64,000 nt of DNA from Uloborus plumipes (GCA_038373865.1 JAXGGA010003045.1:45877-109876), one strand, 5' to 3'; counted from the stretch's first letter, positions 13,962-26,140 are shown. The notes: generated by a model from the letters alone, not told the origin. Numbers and translations are program-made.

Positions 13962-16663
13962 TTGCGTTGATCTTAGATTGTAAGCACATAGATGTAAGTA
14001 AATTTCTGCAGATTTAGCAGTGGTAGACTGTTTGTCATGGTTTGTCTTTACTTCAAGAATGGATGGGCGAGCGGTTGGTTTCAAATTCTGAAGTGTGAAC
14101 AAACAAGCATTTGTTCTTTTCCTCCCCTCTTCTTGCACCTGCAACGCATTCTATTGTCTTGGTTATTTCGGGAGCAAAAGAGGGCGTTTGGCCAATCGCA
14201 TCAGAGAATTGGAATTTGATTTAAGTGAGCTTTATGGAACACAGCAAATTTGTTTGGTTTAGTTTAGTATTTTTTTTTTTTGGCGTGACGATCTTTGGAA
14301 AATCGTTGGCGAAAACTTCCTTCCTATTTTTCATCAAAAGTAAATAACTTGCAAAAAAAAGCATAAAAAACTCTCAGTAAATCTTAAAATATCGAAAATA
14401 GGTTAGCTGAAATGAAAAATTGCACTCTTGAGACAGAGAAAAATGTATCTCACAATCTTTTTGTTAATTTTACCTCCGCCCCTTCCGAAATTTTTGATGC
14501 AACCATCCGATGCGAAAAAAACTTTTTGTTAGTAAAAGCCGTTCAAAATTAAGATTTACATTTAGTGTTTATCGCTTGAACGGAAAGAAAGCAGTATGGG
14601 CGCATCGAAAACGATATATGTGACATACGACCTCTAAAATCGATTTAAAAATAAAGCTTGTTTTAAATATTAAGAGCTCCCGAAATAATTGTAACTTGAT
14701 GGATAATTTTTCCTGATGATGCTCTATTGTTCAGTCTATTGTTTTTGTGCTTCGTTACAATAAAATATTTGAAAAGTCCATGATTTAAGAATTAGTTTAG
14801 AATTATATTAGAAGAGATTTGAAGAAATAAATTAGATTTGCATTTGAAAGAATTTTATGCATGTCTATGAAACATTCGAATCGCGTATTTTTTCACAGGC
14901 GCTCTAATACCCTTAGTCTAATGTTTTTTTTTTCTTCATGTATTCATTTTTAACTTAATTGCCAGCAAGTTTGTTCAAAAAAGATCATTAGGCTCTACGA
15001 AAAATTTGAATCCCCTTCTAATAAATAGATTTAATTTAGAAAACTAGAGGAGAGAGCTTGAAACAGACAACGTGTGCAATATTTCAACTTTATTTTAAAT
15101 ACAGCTTTATAACTTTTTAAAATGAGTACTAATTTGAAGAAGTTCTCATTTTGTCTTTGAAAAAAAAAATCCTCTAGTTTATTATTATTTTTTGAAATAA
15201 TAGTAAACAAAATCAGAGAATATAGCCAAGATTCCGAATATATTTTCAGTCATTTGTTCAAACAGAAAATGCTAGCAGTGAAAAAGGAAAGTAATACGTC
15301 AGTTTTGAAACAGTCTTTGGAATAATAACAATAATAATAAACATGATATCATCGATTTGTGCATTACGTTCTCGCACGACGCGAACGGTCCCATTTCATC
15401 CCGGTGCTCCGCCCGGCAAACTCCCCTCACCACCATCCCGGAATCCCCCCGTCGCGGCATCGGTAAAGAACACCGGAGACGTTCCGCCGGGCTATTTCGG
15501 TATCTCTCCTATCGTAAACCTGTCTCTGCAAGAATGTACCGTTTCATAATTCTCATTTATCGCAGACAGCTAAACGCACGAAGGTATTTTCTTGGGCTGA
15601 CTTCGGCATTTCTTTCACGCAATACTTTTCTACGCACAAGAAAGAGAGAGAGAGAGCTGCCGTTTTCCCAAATATTTTTTATCCCGAAGACATGCGAGTT
15701 ACATGCTTACTTAAGGGATTCCTTCTCTCCTTCTGAGAAGTATTTTTGAAATTAGCTTGATGTTGATGTACGCTGGCTCAGATAAATAAATATCTTCAAC
15801 ATTTAGCCATATGCATTTCTTTCTTTGAAATTTTTTTATTTGAGATGTTCCACAACAGCGTTTCTCGACTTCTTTTTTTCGTTTCTCCCATTCCACATCT
15901 TTGTAATTTTATGTTAAGAAATGTTACTATTTTCAGAGTAAATCAAGTTCAATTTTCAAAACAATATTTTATACTTAAAATAGAATATTTTCCGCCAAAG
16001 ATAATTAGCTTGATGCAAAGTTATTCTGGCGTTTAGCTACACCAGAAATAAGGTGCAATACAATTTTTAAAATAGTAATGGCATTTTAAAAGCAGAAAAA
16101 TAAAACCTGTTATTGTTTGAAAACGCCCCCTTATTACGTCACGGAATTTCTCCTCATATTATAGTCTGAGCACAACCGATAGACCCAACTTAATCATATT
16201 TTCGAAACTGCTGCATATATGTGAAAGTTAAGAGAAATGTAAGAAGTTTTTTTATCTCCTCCAAATACAAATGCTTGTCTATTGTTACACGATAAATGTC
16301 TAATATGTGCATCATTTTTGTTTCCTCATGTGAATTCTTGTCATGGGGTATGCCTAAAACACTGTTTATCAACTATCGATGACGAAAACACTATAAAATC
16401 TTCCAGAACGCATTCGTATACAGCTTTCCCAGCAATATTATTAAATTGCACATGGTACAACTTAATTCTATTGGGGAAAAAAAGAAAACTTTGTATATTT
16501 CTTTTTAAATTCTCGCATTGTACACACATTGTAATATGTGTAGCAGTTTTCGCAAATATGATTTTTTGAAGTCGGATCCAGCATTTGTGCTCACGATGGG
16601 TAGTGGACGCTGGGATGTTCGACGTAAATGCATGCAGCGGGGTATGTAAAATTTGTAAACTCA
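13474..16663. other. No gene recognised; long A runs and a GC-rich island
   Basis: A homopolymers occur at 13645-13670, about 13784-13799 and 13926-13959. A GC-richer island spans about 15340-15560; its two overlapping open frames match no family I know. A stretch at 14030-14220 contains TTGGCCAATCG, which resembles a CCAAT box, without other support. The remainder is AT-rich. Confidence 0.5.
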
Positions 16664-17032
16664 TTGTTGTAAAAATTAGTACAGTCAAACTTTGAGCCAC
16701 GCTAGTCAACTTTGAGCCACATAAATATTTTTAGTTCATTTGACTTAAAAAAATAAATAAATAAATAAAAATAAAAAACCTTGTGCTGCACTCTCAGCAA
16801 GGTTATACAAAATAAGTTCTTTATTTATTTAACTAAAAACGTTGACAGTATTGTACATAAAGTCACTCAATCATTCTGCAGTTGCTTTCTGAAAAGCTAT
16901 GCTTAAAGTTCTTGAACCATGCTCTCCCTATAATGTAATATTCTTTTTTAAGTCAAATGTACTAAAAAATTTGAAGTGGTTCGAAGTTGGCCAACACGGC
17001 TCAAAGTTTGACTGTACTGATTTTTACAACAA
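16664..17032. mobile_element. Foldback MITE with 35-bp inverted ends
   Basis: The left arm 16664-16698 and right arm 16998-17032 are inverted copies differing at about one base, sharing ACAGTCAAACTTTGAGCC. The inner boundary TA-CAGTCAAAC ... GTTTGACTG-TA looks like a Tc1/mariner or pogo end with TA flanks. The arms nevertheless extend about 16 bp beyond the TA, so the true end is ambiguous. Non-coding. Confidence 0.85.
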
Positions 17033-17063
17033 CAAGTGTCTCTAATTTTGCATCACCTCCAAC

Positions 17064-17238
17064 CAGGGACGTCATTTCAAGTTTTCCCAGGAGGGGGCAA
17101 AGGGTCCTACCTAACACAATGCAATTTCATCGGAAAACATAAAAACCACGCCCACTCATGTGTAAATACATTGATTTCTCAAAGTCAGGGGGGGGGGCAA
17201 TTGACCCCCCCTGCCCCCCCCCCTAAATGACGGGCCTG
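17064..17238 (-). mobile_element. hAT-type MITE, copy 2 of 2
   Basis: An inverted copy of 9600-9772, starting CAGGGACGTCATTTC and ending TAAATGACGGGCCTG. The flanks CCTCCAAC (17056-17063) and CCCCCAAC (17239-17246) match at 7 of 8 positions, as expected of an ageing hAT target duplication. Confidence 0.9.
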
Positions 17239-17246
17239 CCCCCAAC

Positions 17247-18303
17247 ACGCATTTACATCGAACAGAATTCCAAAGACCAAGCAATGCTTTCTGAAGAATG
17301 ATTTATGTACCTCACTCATCACGACTCAGCTAAAATACACTTATTTTTGGCTCCACAAAGCTCGTGGTGGAAGATCGGAAGTACCTCTAGCAGTAGCACT
17401 TTTATAACCGCCATCCATTTGGCTGCAAATTTACGAACTTGAATCTTTATTATTGTGTTTATAGAGCTAAATAACTTCGTGGAACAACGGTGAAAAGGAC
17501 TTCTGTTTGTAGCCCAGTGTTGGGGTGCTTCCAAATTGAAAGTTTTATTGAGCCTAGAGGGAATCCGTGTGAATGCATTGATGGTTCGATTCCTGTCCAG
17601 CACCCCCCTGAGACGGAGAGACAAAGGGATCCTTCTGAACAAAGGGATGGTCTTGAACTCCTGGGTAGAAAACGGAAAGTCAATTTTAGAATTCAATGAG
17701 AGGTAATAAAGGGTTGACTTGAAAGTGGAGTTTTAAATGAAGGGTTACTTACTGACCTTTTAAATTACAAGTTAAAAATTTTCTGCCTTCACACATGATA
17801 CAAATTCGTTTACTCTCAACTTGGTTGGCATCAGGCACTTAAATATATTCGAGTCGAGTTATTTTTTGGTCAATAATTATATTTTTTGTAATATAACAGA
17901 ATAAATGAAAATGCTCGGAAGCTTTTAAAAATTGAAAATTTATGTTTCATAAATTTGTTATAAAACCTTACAAACGCGTTCTCTAATGATCTTTATTATT
18001 TTGTAATTTGTTCAGCTTTTGGTTTACATTAGTTCTTACTTTTAACAATGTCTTCAATAAGATTGGACTTAGTAATTCATTGCAACTTGCGTAATAAAAT
18101 ACACTTATGCTGTTAAAAAAGTTCCTATAGTACTAGAAGAAGCTTTGGGTAATTTGTTTCAATTGTCCTGTCCACAGCTTAATTTGCATGGAAGCTCACA
18201 GGAACTCAGCTTATGTACTTTTCTACGTTCTTGAAATTTTCAGATTACACGGAATTAAGGTTACGCATGATAATAAATATTGAAGAATATATAATACTTG
18301 TTC
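17247..18303. other. No gene recognised
   Basis: Opposed open frames at 17319-17699 have no recognisable domain. The rest is AT-rich non-coding sequence. Confidence 0.55.
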
Positions 18304-18485
18304 CAGTTCATAATGAGGAACTTGCACTGGTCGGGAAAACACAAAGTATTCTTCGATTCTCGTAAATTCGATGTCATAGATCTCGAAAATGTCCTCAGAA
18401 TCATCAAAATAATTATGAGTAATTAAGAAAATTAATTTGAAAATACGATAAAATCATGTGATTCCTAAACGCTCTGTGATTGGCT

Positions 18486-18504
18486 GTGACGTCACAGTTC
18501 ACGA
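18486..18504 (+). repeat. Left subterminal inverted repeat with CRE palindrome
   Basis: GTGACGTCACAGTTCACGA, a perfect inverted partner of 19850-19868. It contains TGACGTCA (18487-18494), the palindromic CREB/ATF core. Confidence 0.95.
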
Positions 18505-19234
18505 ACCCACTGTTGTTTACTTTCTTCCATCGTGCTATTTCAATTTCCGATCGTTTATCATCGTCTTATTTTCTGCTGTTTTTGAGTGCGTTATATAGTT
18601 TTTCTCTTCTATTATATTGTTTTTGTTGATTTTTATATTGTTATTGTTCGTTTTTATTCATACTCTAACCGTATTTAAACCACCAAAACCCAAAATCTTA
18701 ATTGTTATTTTAAATTCAGAATACAATAACAAATAATCAATTATTTTAAACTTTATGCAACCTAATTAAAGTATTGTATGGAATATAATATATATAATCC
18801 TCAATTACTTTTAACTTAATTTTAGAAAAGAAAATATTTTTATTACAAATATTTTTTTACGAAATAAAAACCAATTAATAAAAGTATACTTTAGCATGAA
18901 AATTAAACTATTGTAATATTAAGTATTTTTTTTTGACTGTATAAATAAAAGTTGTCTATACATGGCCCAACTATGACTTTTGAGAACACTGGATGCAAAC
19001 TGTATTTGCTACACGGGGGGCTTCCACGTATACTATATAGTGAAGTAATAAAATATGTTACAACTTGCATATTATTGCAACCAGACAAATTTTGCACTAC
19101 CTGATATAAAATATATATGTGTGTGTCTGCACAGGGACTGATTTACGGCAGGGCATTCGGGGTCCGAGCCCATGGCCCCCAAGGCAAAGAAGCACCAAAT
19201 TTCTGTCATTTGATTTTTCTTTTTAAGGGGCCCA

Positions 19235-19261
19235 CCCGTGTTTGGGGCTTCCAAACACGGG
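19235..19261. repeat. Perfect 11-bp hairpin
   Basis: CCCGTGTTTGG (19235-19245) and CCAAACACGGG (19251-19261) pair around a 5-base loop. The hairpin lies at the end of a GC-richer patch (about 19131-19261) that may be a separate insertion in the element. Confidence 0.85.
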
Positions 19262-19539
19262 TTTGATGTTTTTTGTAGTCAAAAGGTACTTTCGTAGAAC
19301 TTTTATTAGATAAAAATGTTCGTAAATATTCAAACGATATTTCAGAAATTAATTGACAAACAATAATTGAAATGTTGTTACTGATAAAAGTTGATTTGAT
19401 TGTTTACAAGGCACTTAAAAGCATCATAGCAAATCAAACACCTAAATGCAAGCAAATCAAACAATATTTTAGTATTCCATTTTAAATCATATAAGTTAAA
19501 AACAAATCGAAAAAGACAACAGTTGAACTTTGTACTTAC

Positions 19540-19752
19540 CGAAAAATGATCTTCACAACACCATAAAGACGATTTGTTTGACAGTTTGGGGTTTAGTTTT
19601 TCATCCCTTTTCATTGCTTTAATCCATTTTTTTCGTATTCCATCGTCTTTGGGAACGCTAAAAAACAACTTCTCCCTGCACTTCACAGAAGAACTTTTGC
19701 AACGAGGCACTATACAATATTTATAGTAAGATTTATTTTCCTTCGCCATCAT
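19540..19752 (-). CDS. THAP-domain zinc finger, first coding exon (probably transposon-derived)
   Basis: 71 codons from a double ATG at 19752 to a consensus donor: exon ...CATTTTTCG, then GTAAGT at 19539-19534. The protein shows the C2CH signature of the THAP DNA-binding domain: CIVPRC (residues 13-18), the conserved tryptophan in KKWIKAMKRD (residue 43), and CCEDHF (65-70) with the final Cys and His. THAP domains bind DNA through this zinc and occur both in host regulators and at the N terminus of P-element transposases. The AVPTIF-like end of the domain should be on the next exon, which I could not find. Position between inverted repeats argues for a mobile-element gene. The reading continues open past the donor but loses resemblance to THAP. 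Confidence 0.85.
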
Positions 19753-19849
19753 AAAAAAATGCTAAGAATTCGAAGTGATGAACGAAGATCTCAAATGAGA
19801 CATGCAGATGCACTGAAACTCTATTCTTCGCTTGAGCTCGGCGCGGTTG

Positions 19850-19868
19850 TCGTGAACTGTGACGTCAC
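19850..19868 (-). repeat. Right subterminal inverted repeat with CRE palindrome
   Basis: Reverse complement of 18486-18504, with TGACGTCA at 19860-19867. It lies about 100 bp upstream of the THAP exon start, so it could also serve as promoter for that exon. Confidence 0.95.
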
Positions 19869-20048
19869 TACGCCAACATTGTATTCTGTTGCGTTTTTGA
19901 GATACGAAATATAGTGCGAGATTAAAACTCATTTATAACAAAAATACTAACTCCAAAATTAAAGGGAAAAGTATTTTTATTCATAACTTTTTGTTTTCTA
20001 TTCTTTAAAAATTAATTCACAAAACGTGAGAATTCCTCATTACAACTG

Positions 20049-22324
20049 AGAATTTGAAAAAAAAAAGCCCTTCATCATCCAACTTGAGGGAGTAAAAGAA
20101 AAATGACTCTTTGATTTTCACGATTTTTTTTTCTTGCCCAGGTACCGTTTATTGTCAGGCAATTGGGAAAGAAAATAAGAAAAATATTCATTTCTTTTGC
20201 GCTTACTCACTACTCGGTGAGAAGGAAATTTCAAAAAGATTGAATAATTAAAATATTTTTCAACAAAAAAAGTTACATTAACTAATAACTGAATAAGGAA
20301 GTTAGTTATCTATTCCTTTATGAAATGACGATTTGCTTCATTGAAGAACACCACTTTCGCCTTCTTCAGAACTACATCTACAAAAATGGATCCTTCGTCC
20401 AGAAGTGACAAAAAGTAATAAAACATTATAAACATGTTTCGAAATGCTCTTTCCTAAAAAAAATCAATAGCCGTAGTCAAATCCGGTTTATTACATCCTC
20501 AAATTTATCTCATCTGTAATAAATATTACTTACTTTATTCCTCGTAACCAGCTCTCAGCCATGTAATAACGAAGACAGCAAACACAGACCCAAACTGCAT
20601 GTAAATCAAATCTTCGAGTATCAGCATGCAGTGCAGAATCCGTTCGTGGATAAATATAAACAACCTCCTCTATCCTCAAGAACAACATGTCGGAAAACTA
20701 AATCCAACCACACACTCCATTTTCATCTTATTTCTAACAACTCGAGAAGAAGAAAAAAAAGTGGCATCGGTGGCCTAAGCCCAGTTGCCAATGGCAACGC
20801 CGGCGGCCCTATTAAGTGGCGGAGGTGTCCAAATGGGCATTTGATAAGCCCCATCCTCGCTCCACATCTGGTACGGGACCACATCACCCCATAACTGAGT
20901 GCTCCACACACGAAACTCCGCACTCATTTTTTCCCCTTTGTTCTTTTGTCTTGTCTCTCGCTGGAGATGTTTCGTTTTGGCAAAGCCTGAAAAATGCAGT
21001 TCGAGGGATGAGAAGGCAGGTGGGACGTTCTTTATATGGAAATTGGAAAGACTTGGGAAGCGATTTTTTCACGTTTGTTCTATAGCGGGAAAATGGGGGC
21101 GAGAGATATGCACTATTTTTCTTTCTGCTTGGAAGATATACGGAGGTCTTACGCGTACAAGATGAGAAGATATGTGGTAGTCCCATCGAAAGCCGAATTC
21201 AAGTATTTCTGGGCTTTGGTCCAAGATATGTCAAGATCTCAGCTCTTTCTTTGTAGTTCAGACTCTATGTGCATAATTCACGTCTTCTGATAGTATAACG
21301 TAGTTAACTATCGATATCCTACAACTCATTTTGACTGCAGAATTGTTTTTGATTTAGGTATCGGACGACCTCGAGATAACAGAAAATTGATGAATTGTAC
21401 AAAGTCGTTTCTTAGTAGAAAAAATATTGATCTGCTTCAGCATGCGTGATAGGATTTAAAACGTTTACTTAAAGCATTTCTGATGAAATCACACAAATGC
21501 GAAAGCATTTCACCCACGTGTTTCGGGGATAGAAGAAACTTTTTTCAATCAAAAAAATGCTTTGAGCTTCCAAGGTTAAGCAGCAGTCATCAAGTGATCT
21601 TATCATTTATCATGTTTTGTTGATTAAGAAACACATTTTTGAATGGAAAATGTTCACGATGTTGTTTGGCGATAAGGAGCAACGGGAGGATTATGCGGAA
21701 GAATCGCAGAGTGTTTGAGTTTGCGTGCAAATATGTTGGGATGGGCACCTCATCTCACGTCTTCTCGTCGTTCGACATTTTTAAATTGTTGAACGTCCAT
21801 TAAGAAAAGGTATTTACTTGAAAAAACAATTTCATAACGCAGTTATATGGGGATCATTGAATCATCCGTAAGTGACCGTTTGGAAATAACATAAGAAGAC
21901 CGACTTGAAGTAGTCAAAGTCTCCTTACCTATTCTATGTATTATCATACGTGATAGAAGTCTCCTGGTGTTATGAAATCAAAATGGATAGATTGTAAACC
22001 TTTAGACACCCCACTTTTTTTCTGGTTCATAGTGACACTATTTTTATCAAAATTTGTTTCACATCCAAGCTCTAAAATAGTTCAAAGAATGATAGAAGAA
22101 GAGAATCCGCTTAAACATTAATTTTAAACAATTTCTCTGATTCTTATTACTTATATATAATTTTGGATTGTTTGACTAGCTTCTATGAGTTTATTTTCAC
22201 TTTGATGCCAACAGTTGTAAAAAATTATTTAAGTATAAGTGGGGTAGTTTGACATAGAAAAACTGAATGAAAAGTGTCCTGAATGACAACACATGGACGT
22301 TGGAAGCAATCTTTAAAAACTGGA
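20049..22324. other. No gene recognised; GC-richer island at about 20750-20930
   Basis: The island at 20750-20930 is distinctly GC-rich against AT-rich flanks and contains the X-box-like palindrome at 20784. The open frames around 20816-21290 show no recognisable domain. Confidence 0.5.
20784..20798. promoter_or_regulatory. X-box-like palindrome (possible RFX site)
   Basis: GTTGCCAATGGCAAC is a perfect inverted repeat of GTTGCC around a 3-base spacer, close to the known RFX consensus of GTTNCC and GGNAAC half sites with a 1-3 base spacer. It sits in a GC-rich island far from any exon I can see. Binding is inferred from the motif only. Confidence 0.5.
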
Positions 22325-22641
22325 ACACTGCAAAAAAAAAAAAAAAAAAAAAAACTCTGTTTACGGTACAATACTGGCAGCCGAGGCTCCAATTTCAAAC
22401 TATAAAATGCACAGTAATCAACTAAAATTAGCACTTTTACAGTTTATTACCGTAAAATCAGCAATTTTACAATTTATTACCGTAAAATCAGCAACTTTAC
22501 AGTTTAATACCGTAAAATCAGCAGTTTTAGTTTATTACCGTAAAATCCGCAATTTTAGTTTATTACTGTGCATGTTAGTTTTAAACTGCAACCTTGGCTG
22601 CAAGTATTGTACTGCAAAAACAAGTTTAGTTTCTGCAGTGT
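22325..22641. mobile_element. Foldback MITE containing internal 30-bp repeats
   Basis: The left arm (ACACTGCA ... TACAATACTGGCAGCCGAGG ... TGCACAGTAAT) and the right arm are imperfect inverted copies over about 80 bp, meeting at a loop made of 30-bp tandem repeats. A left-arm A run at 22331-22353 breaks the match. Element class not assigned. Confidence 0.8.
22434..22567. repeat. 30-bp tandem repeat, 4-5 copies
   Basis: The unit contains TTTATTACCGTAAAATCAGC and recurs at 30-bp steps, later at a shorter 27-bp step. It forms the loop of the surrounding foldback element. Confidence 0.93.
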
Positions 22642-23072
22642 AGCTAAACCACGGCTCTAGTCCTAATTCAGGTAGTGACAGTTTCCTCGAAGAAGATCCC
22701 CCTGATAGATTTTTGACACTTCCCCCGGAGGAGGAAAGGACAATCGACCACTGCGGTCATCGCTGACACGTTTTCTCCCATGTAGGTCAATCAACCCCTT
22801 CGCAGCGGAATGAGACAAGCTTAGGGCGGTGCCAGCGCCCCGGGGAGACTAATGAGAGTCCCGACCCCCGTGACGCTGATGGATGGACACCGGTCGACCC
22901 CTTTCCCTGGGAGAAAGTGTCCATTGAAAGGACAAGACTTTTGGGTCTCACGGTGAAATGTGTGTATAGTAAAAATGAAGGAGTGGTAATGGTGCTTGGT
23001 TGCCCCTTGAGAGATTTTAAAGTTTCGTCATTTTAGTCGATTTGTTGGAAGTGTTAAATTGCTTTTTGCTCA
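22642..23072. other. GC-rich island, no gene recognised
   Basis: From about 22680 to 22960 the base composition is strongly GC-rich with several CG sites (for example around 22826-22848). No frame is open and convincing. It could be a regulatory island or old repeat. Confidence 0.5.
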
Positions 23073-23080
23073 ATTCAGAT

Positions 23081-23279
23081 CAGGCGTGGATCCAGAGAGG
23101 AGGAGGTATGGAGGTCATAATCTCTCCCTTAAATGAGCAAACATAGCCTAAAACTATTTTTGGGACATATTTCGAGAAAAGCTCCAAATACCTCTCGTTT
23201 GGGAACGAAAATTGCACTTTTACCCCCTCTCCTTTCTGAAAATGACCCCCGTATGAACCAAAAGCTGGATCCGCTTTTG
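23081..23279 (+). mobile_element. hAT-like MITE, copy 1 of 2
   Basis: It starts CAGGCGTGGATCCAG and ends GCTGGATCCGCTTTTG. The flanks ATTCAGAT and GTTCAGAC match at 6 of 8. The interior aligns with 34117-34315, including CCTAAAAC, TTTTTGGGAC and GAAAATGACCCC. Confidence 0.75.
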
Positions 23280-23756
23280 GTTCAGACTGCAAACTCGTTC
23301 ACTTTGCAATTATACTATCTCTAAATTGAAAAAGCTGGAAGAAGTGTTTCAGTCGAAACTCGTATCATATAACGTTAGGTTGAATGACTTTAGTATAATC
23401 TGTTTTACTATTCAGATGTAAATGGTACCTAAAGCTCAGATTCTCATAACCGGAGAACTGAAAACGTCAAATAAATTCAATTGTTCCTAAAAGTCTGTGA
23501 CTATGTTGACTAACACTTTTGAGGGCGCTATAACTTAAAATGTAAATCAAGTATTTTTTTTATGTGAACGAAATTCGGTATACAAAGTCTCAGCTTGAAC
23601 TGATGGTAACTAAACGTGGTGTCAATTACTTCATGAATAATACAAATAAACAAAAATAATAAATGCTTTTAAAACTATTTTCATGCATTTAATATCCTAA
23701 CAGAAAACCTAGCGCTTGTCTTTTACTGAATCGCTCTTCAATTTGATTAACCTTAA

Positions 23757-24255
23757 CCCTTCACTGCACGGTGTGACAGATCTGGCACATACCAAATAAA
23801 CCCTCATATATTCCTATGATTTTTAAATGCAGTTAAACTGAGCTTTGTGCCCCTTTTGGAACATTGCTATAACAGTTTAGTGTGATTTTTATGCACTAGT
23901 TAGTTGTACTAGGGTAGGTATTACAGTTCTTGCTTTTGAAAGAAAGAGTGTCTGCATTTCCGTTAGAAGTGTGCTTAGTCATTATTTCCTTTGTTCTAAA
24001 AATGTTTAAATACACTTAGTGGAAAGTTTGTTTATACCACTTATGGCACAAAACACATTGTAGATTATTAAACTTATGGTATACAAAGCACATGCTATGT
24101 GCTTTGTGCCATATATAGAACAAACAATTAAAACATCATTTTTGGTGCACATTTTTAAGATTAATTTTTTTCTTCATTTTTCCTGAACTCAGGGCTATTT
24201 AAAAGGTAACAAATGACTTTTTTCATGAAAATATAAAAAATCGTGCAGTGAAGGG
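23757..24255 (+). mobile_element. piggyBac-type MITE flanked by TTAA, copy 1 of 2
   Basis: Inverted ends CCCTTCACTGCACG and CGTGCAGTGAAGGG abut TTAA on both sides (23753-23756 and 24256-24259), the piggyBac hallmark. A near-identical copy lies inverted at 55304-55806. An internal hairpin occurs around GCACATGCTATGTGC. Non-coding. Confidence 0.95.
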
Positions 24256-24259
24256 TTAA

Positions 24260-25794
24260 AAGTTTGAATTGATACAATTATAACTAGTAATGTTTATAGA
24301 TTGCAATTTTTGTCGCAGTAAAATACTATTTTCAAAATGTGCAATTTACATGGGAACTTCTAAACTACCAGCATTAGCTTTACTCGAAATACTTTTCTAC
24401 CAAAATTTTTTCTCTTGTATTAAAAAATATTTTCCTGAATGCACGCACGACATAATAAGCACATAATATCAAACTTCTTGATAAAACTCATTTTCGCGTT
24501 GGAAACTCAAGAGACCGGAAAGGATATACTTAAAAACATGAGACTTACAAACTCTTTTCGCATTCTTAGACTTGAAGCAAATTTAATACCTGCTACTGTT
24601 GCCATTAAGATTTTCTAAATCTCAGAATAAGCTTCCATGCGAATGATTTGAAGAAGATCCTAAACCAATTTTGAGCGAGCAAGCGATCGTAGTTAAAGTA
24701 TTCCCTGAACAGATAATTTACAAAACATCATTTCTTGTTTATGTGCCAATTATTCTTCAGCTATCCACAGGAACTTTTCGTTCTATGTCAGTTGATTCAA
24801 ATGTCACAAAGTGACCAGTCGTTAAGTTAAATTACTTATTCGTTAAGAAAGACACATATTGCTGTTAAAAGTATAATTCTTAATGCCTAAGGGATAAATA
24901 CTAATCAATGATAATTAAAAAAAAAAAAAGGTCTAAGACCCCAACACTGTCAAATAGGGGGACAATTTAACTACTAAGGACAAAATTTTAACAAACGAAT
25001 AAAAAAAAAATAGTTAATGGCAAAACCCTGACAGCTAAGGTAATAATCATATTGGCTGTATAAAAACAATTCTAAAGAACAAAGTAAAAATCTTAACAAT
25101 TGAGAAAAAAAAAACCTGATATAGTGTCGAAAAGAGAATCACATAAGAAATGAATATTTATTTAAAATTAGTAGAAGAAAAATTAAGCATTTTTCATCAT
25201 GCAAACCTCAGAAAGCGGTATATCCCAAGGAAAGTTTCTCACAGGGAATTTTCCTACGCCACAAACAGACAGCGATCTCCGCGCCAAATGTGGTCGCCCC
25301 CACAAGCCCCAAATTTTAAAAAACTTTTCCTCCTCCTCTAGAGCCAAAAGCGAGGAGGAGGCAAGTCCCGGAAAGAAGCGGGATCCTCTAAAGCCTGGAG
25401 ATGGATGGAGGGCGGCCGTGTTTTACATGGCATGCACGCGACGGCCGGATGACCAGCCCCATCCGGCACTAGACCCCTGACAAATTTGCCGGATTCCGCA
25501 CCCATTCATCACGGTTCTCTTTTATTATGTTGCGTCGGCTTCCCTGTTTTTTTCCCCCTGCGCTTTTTTCGGGGGTTGCCGTGATTAGTATTGTGAGGAG
25601 CGATGGGAGATTTATCTGGGCATTCTTTTTTTTATGGGAGCAGAATGCTGTGTGGTGAGTCTAAAACCGAGAATGATTATCGGAAAGGTCGACCTGCCCG
25701 AGACATTTAAGTCAGATTTTTGCGTCGTTGTTCAATTGAGACAGTGAGAAGCTAAAGGATGCGAGTACACCTCCCCCCTCAAAAGTAACCAGCA
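24260..25794. other. No gene recognised; GC-rich island at about 25240-25520
   Basis: Mostly AT-rich. The island has an open frame of about 93 codons (25199-25480) with no domain I recognise. It may be regulatory. Confidence 0.5.
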
Positions 25795-26140
25795 CAAATG
25801 TTGGGAGACTCTCTCCTCTGTGCTGGAGGGCTCGGATGGTAAAAGTATCCCTGGAAGATGCTGCTATGCCACGAGATTAAAAAAAAAAAATACAAGGAAA
25901 GTCTACCAAAAGTTTGAACTTCATTAAACTCGAAACTTTAAGACCACTTGCATAGTTTTGTTTTTCACATTCTTTCTCTCTCCTATTTTTAATTGCCAAA
26001 CTGCGTCTTCGCATCAAACAGTCAATTGTGCTGATTTTCCTTTGTTTCTTTCAGCCATAGGCGGACTTAGGCCGCAAATTCTGGGGGTGCAACAGTGCCA
26101 GAAATCGAGGGGGGGGGGGGTGATTCCCAAGACAACAAGC

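Larger units (their letters stand above)
18304..20048 (-). mobile_element. Candidate P-like (THAP) DNA element with terminal and subterminal inverted repeats
   Basis: The outer ends are inverted: CAGTTCATAATGAGGAA at 18304-18320 against TTCCTCATTACAACTG at 20033-20048. A perfect 19-bp inverted pair, GTGACGTCACAGTTCACGA, sits about 180 bp inside each end (18486-18504 and 19850-19868). Between them a minus-strand THAP-domain exon starts near the right end. P-family elements are known for a THAP domain at the transposase N terminus and for terminal plus subterminal inverted repeats, which is the basis of the assignment. I see no catalytic transposase domain, so this is a deleted or decayed copy. 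I could not identify a clean target duplication. Confidence 0.72.

Noticed and set aside
13746..14144. 132-codon minus-strand open frame
   Set aside because: Openness comes from long A/T homopolymers that translate as poly-Phe.
15343..15749. Overlapping open frames of 68 and 130 codons in a GC-rich island
   Set aside because: No domain, two frames equally open, and no splice or start support. GC richness alone explains the openness.
17319..17699. 125-codon minus-strand and 69-codon plus-strand frames
   Set aside because: No motif seen and overlapping frames on both strands; treated as chance.
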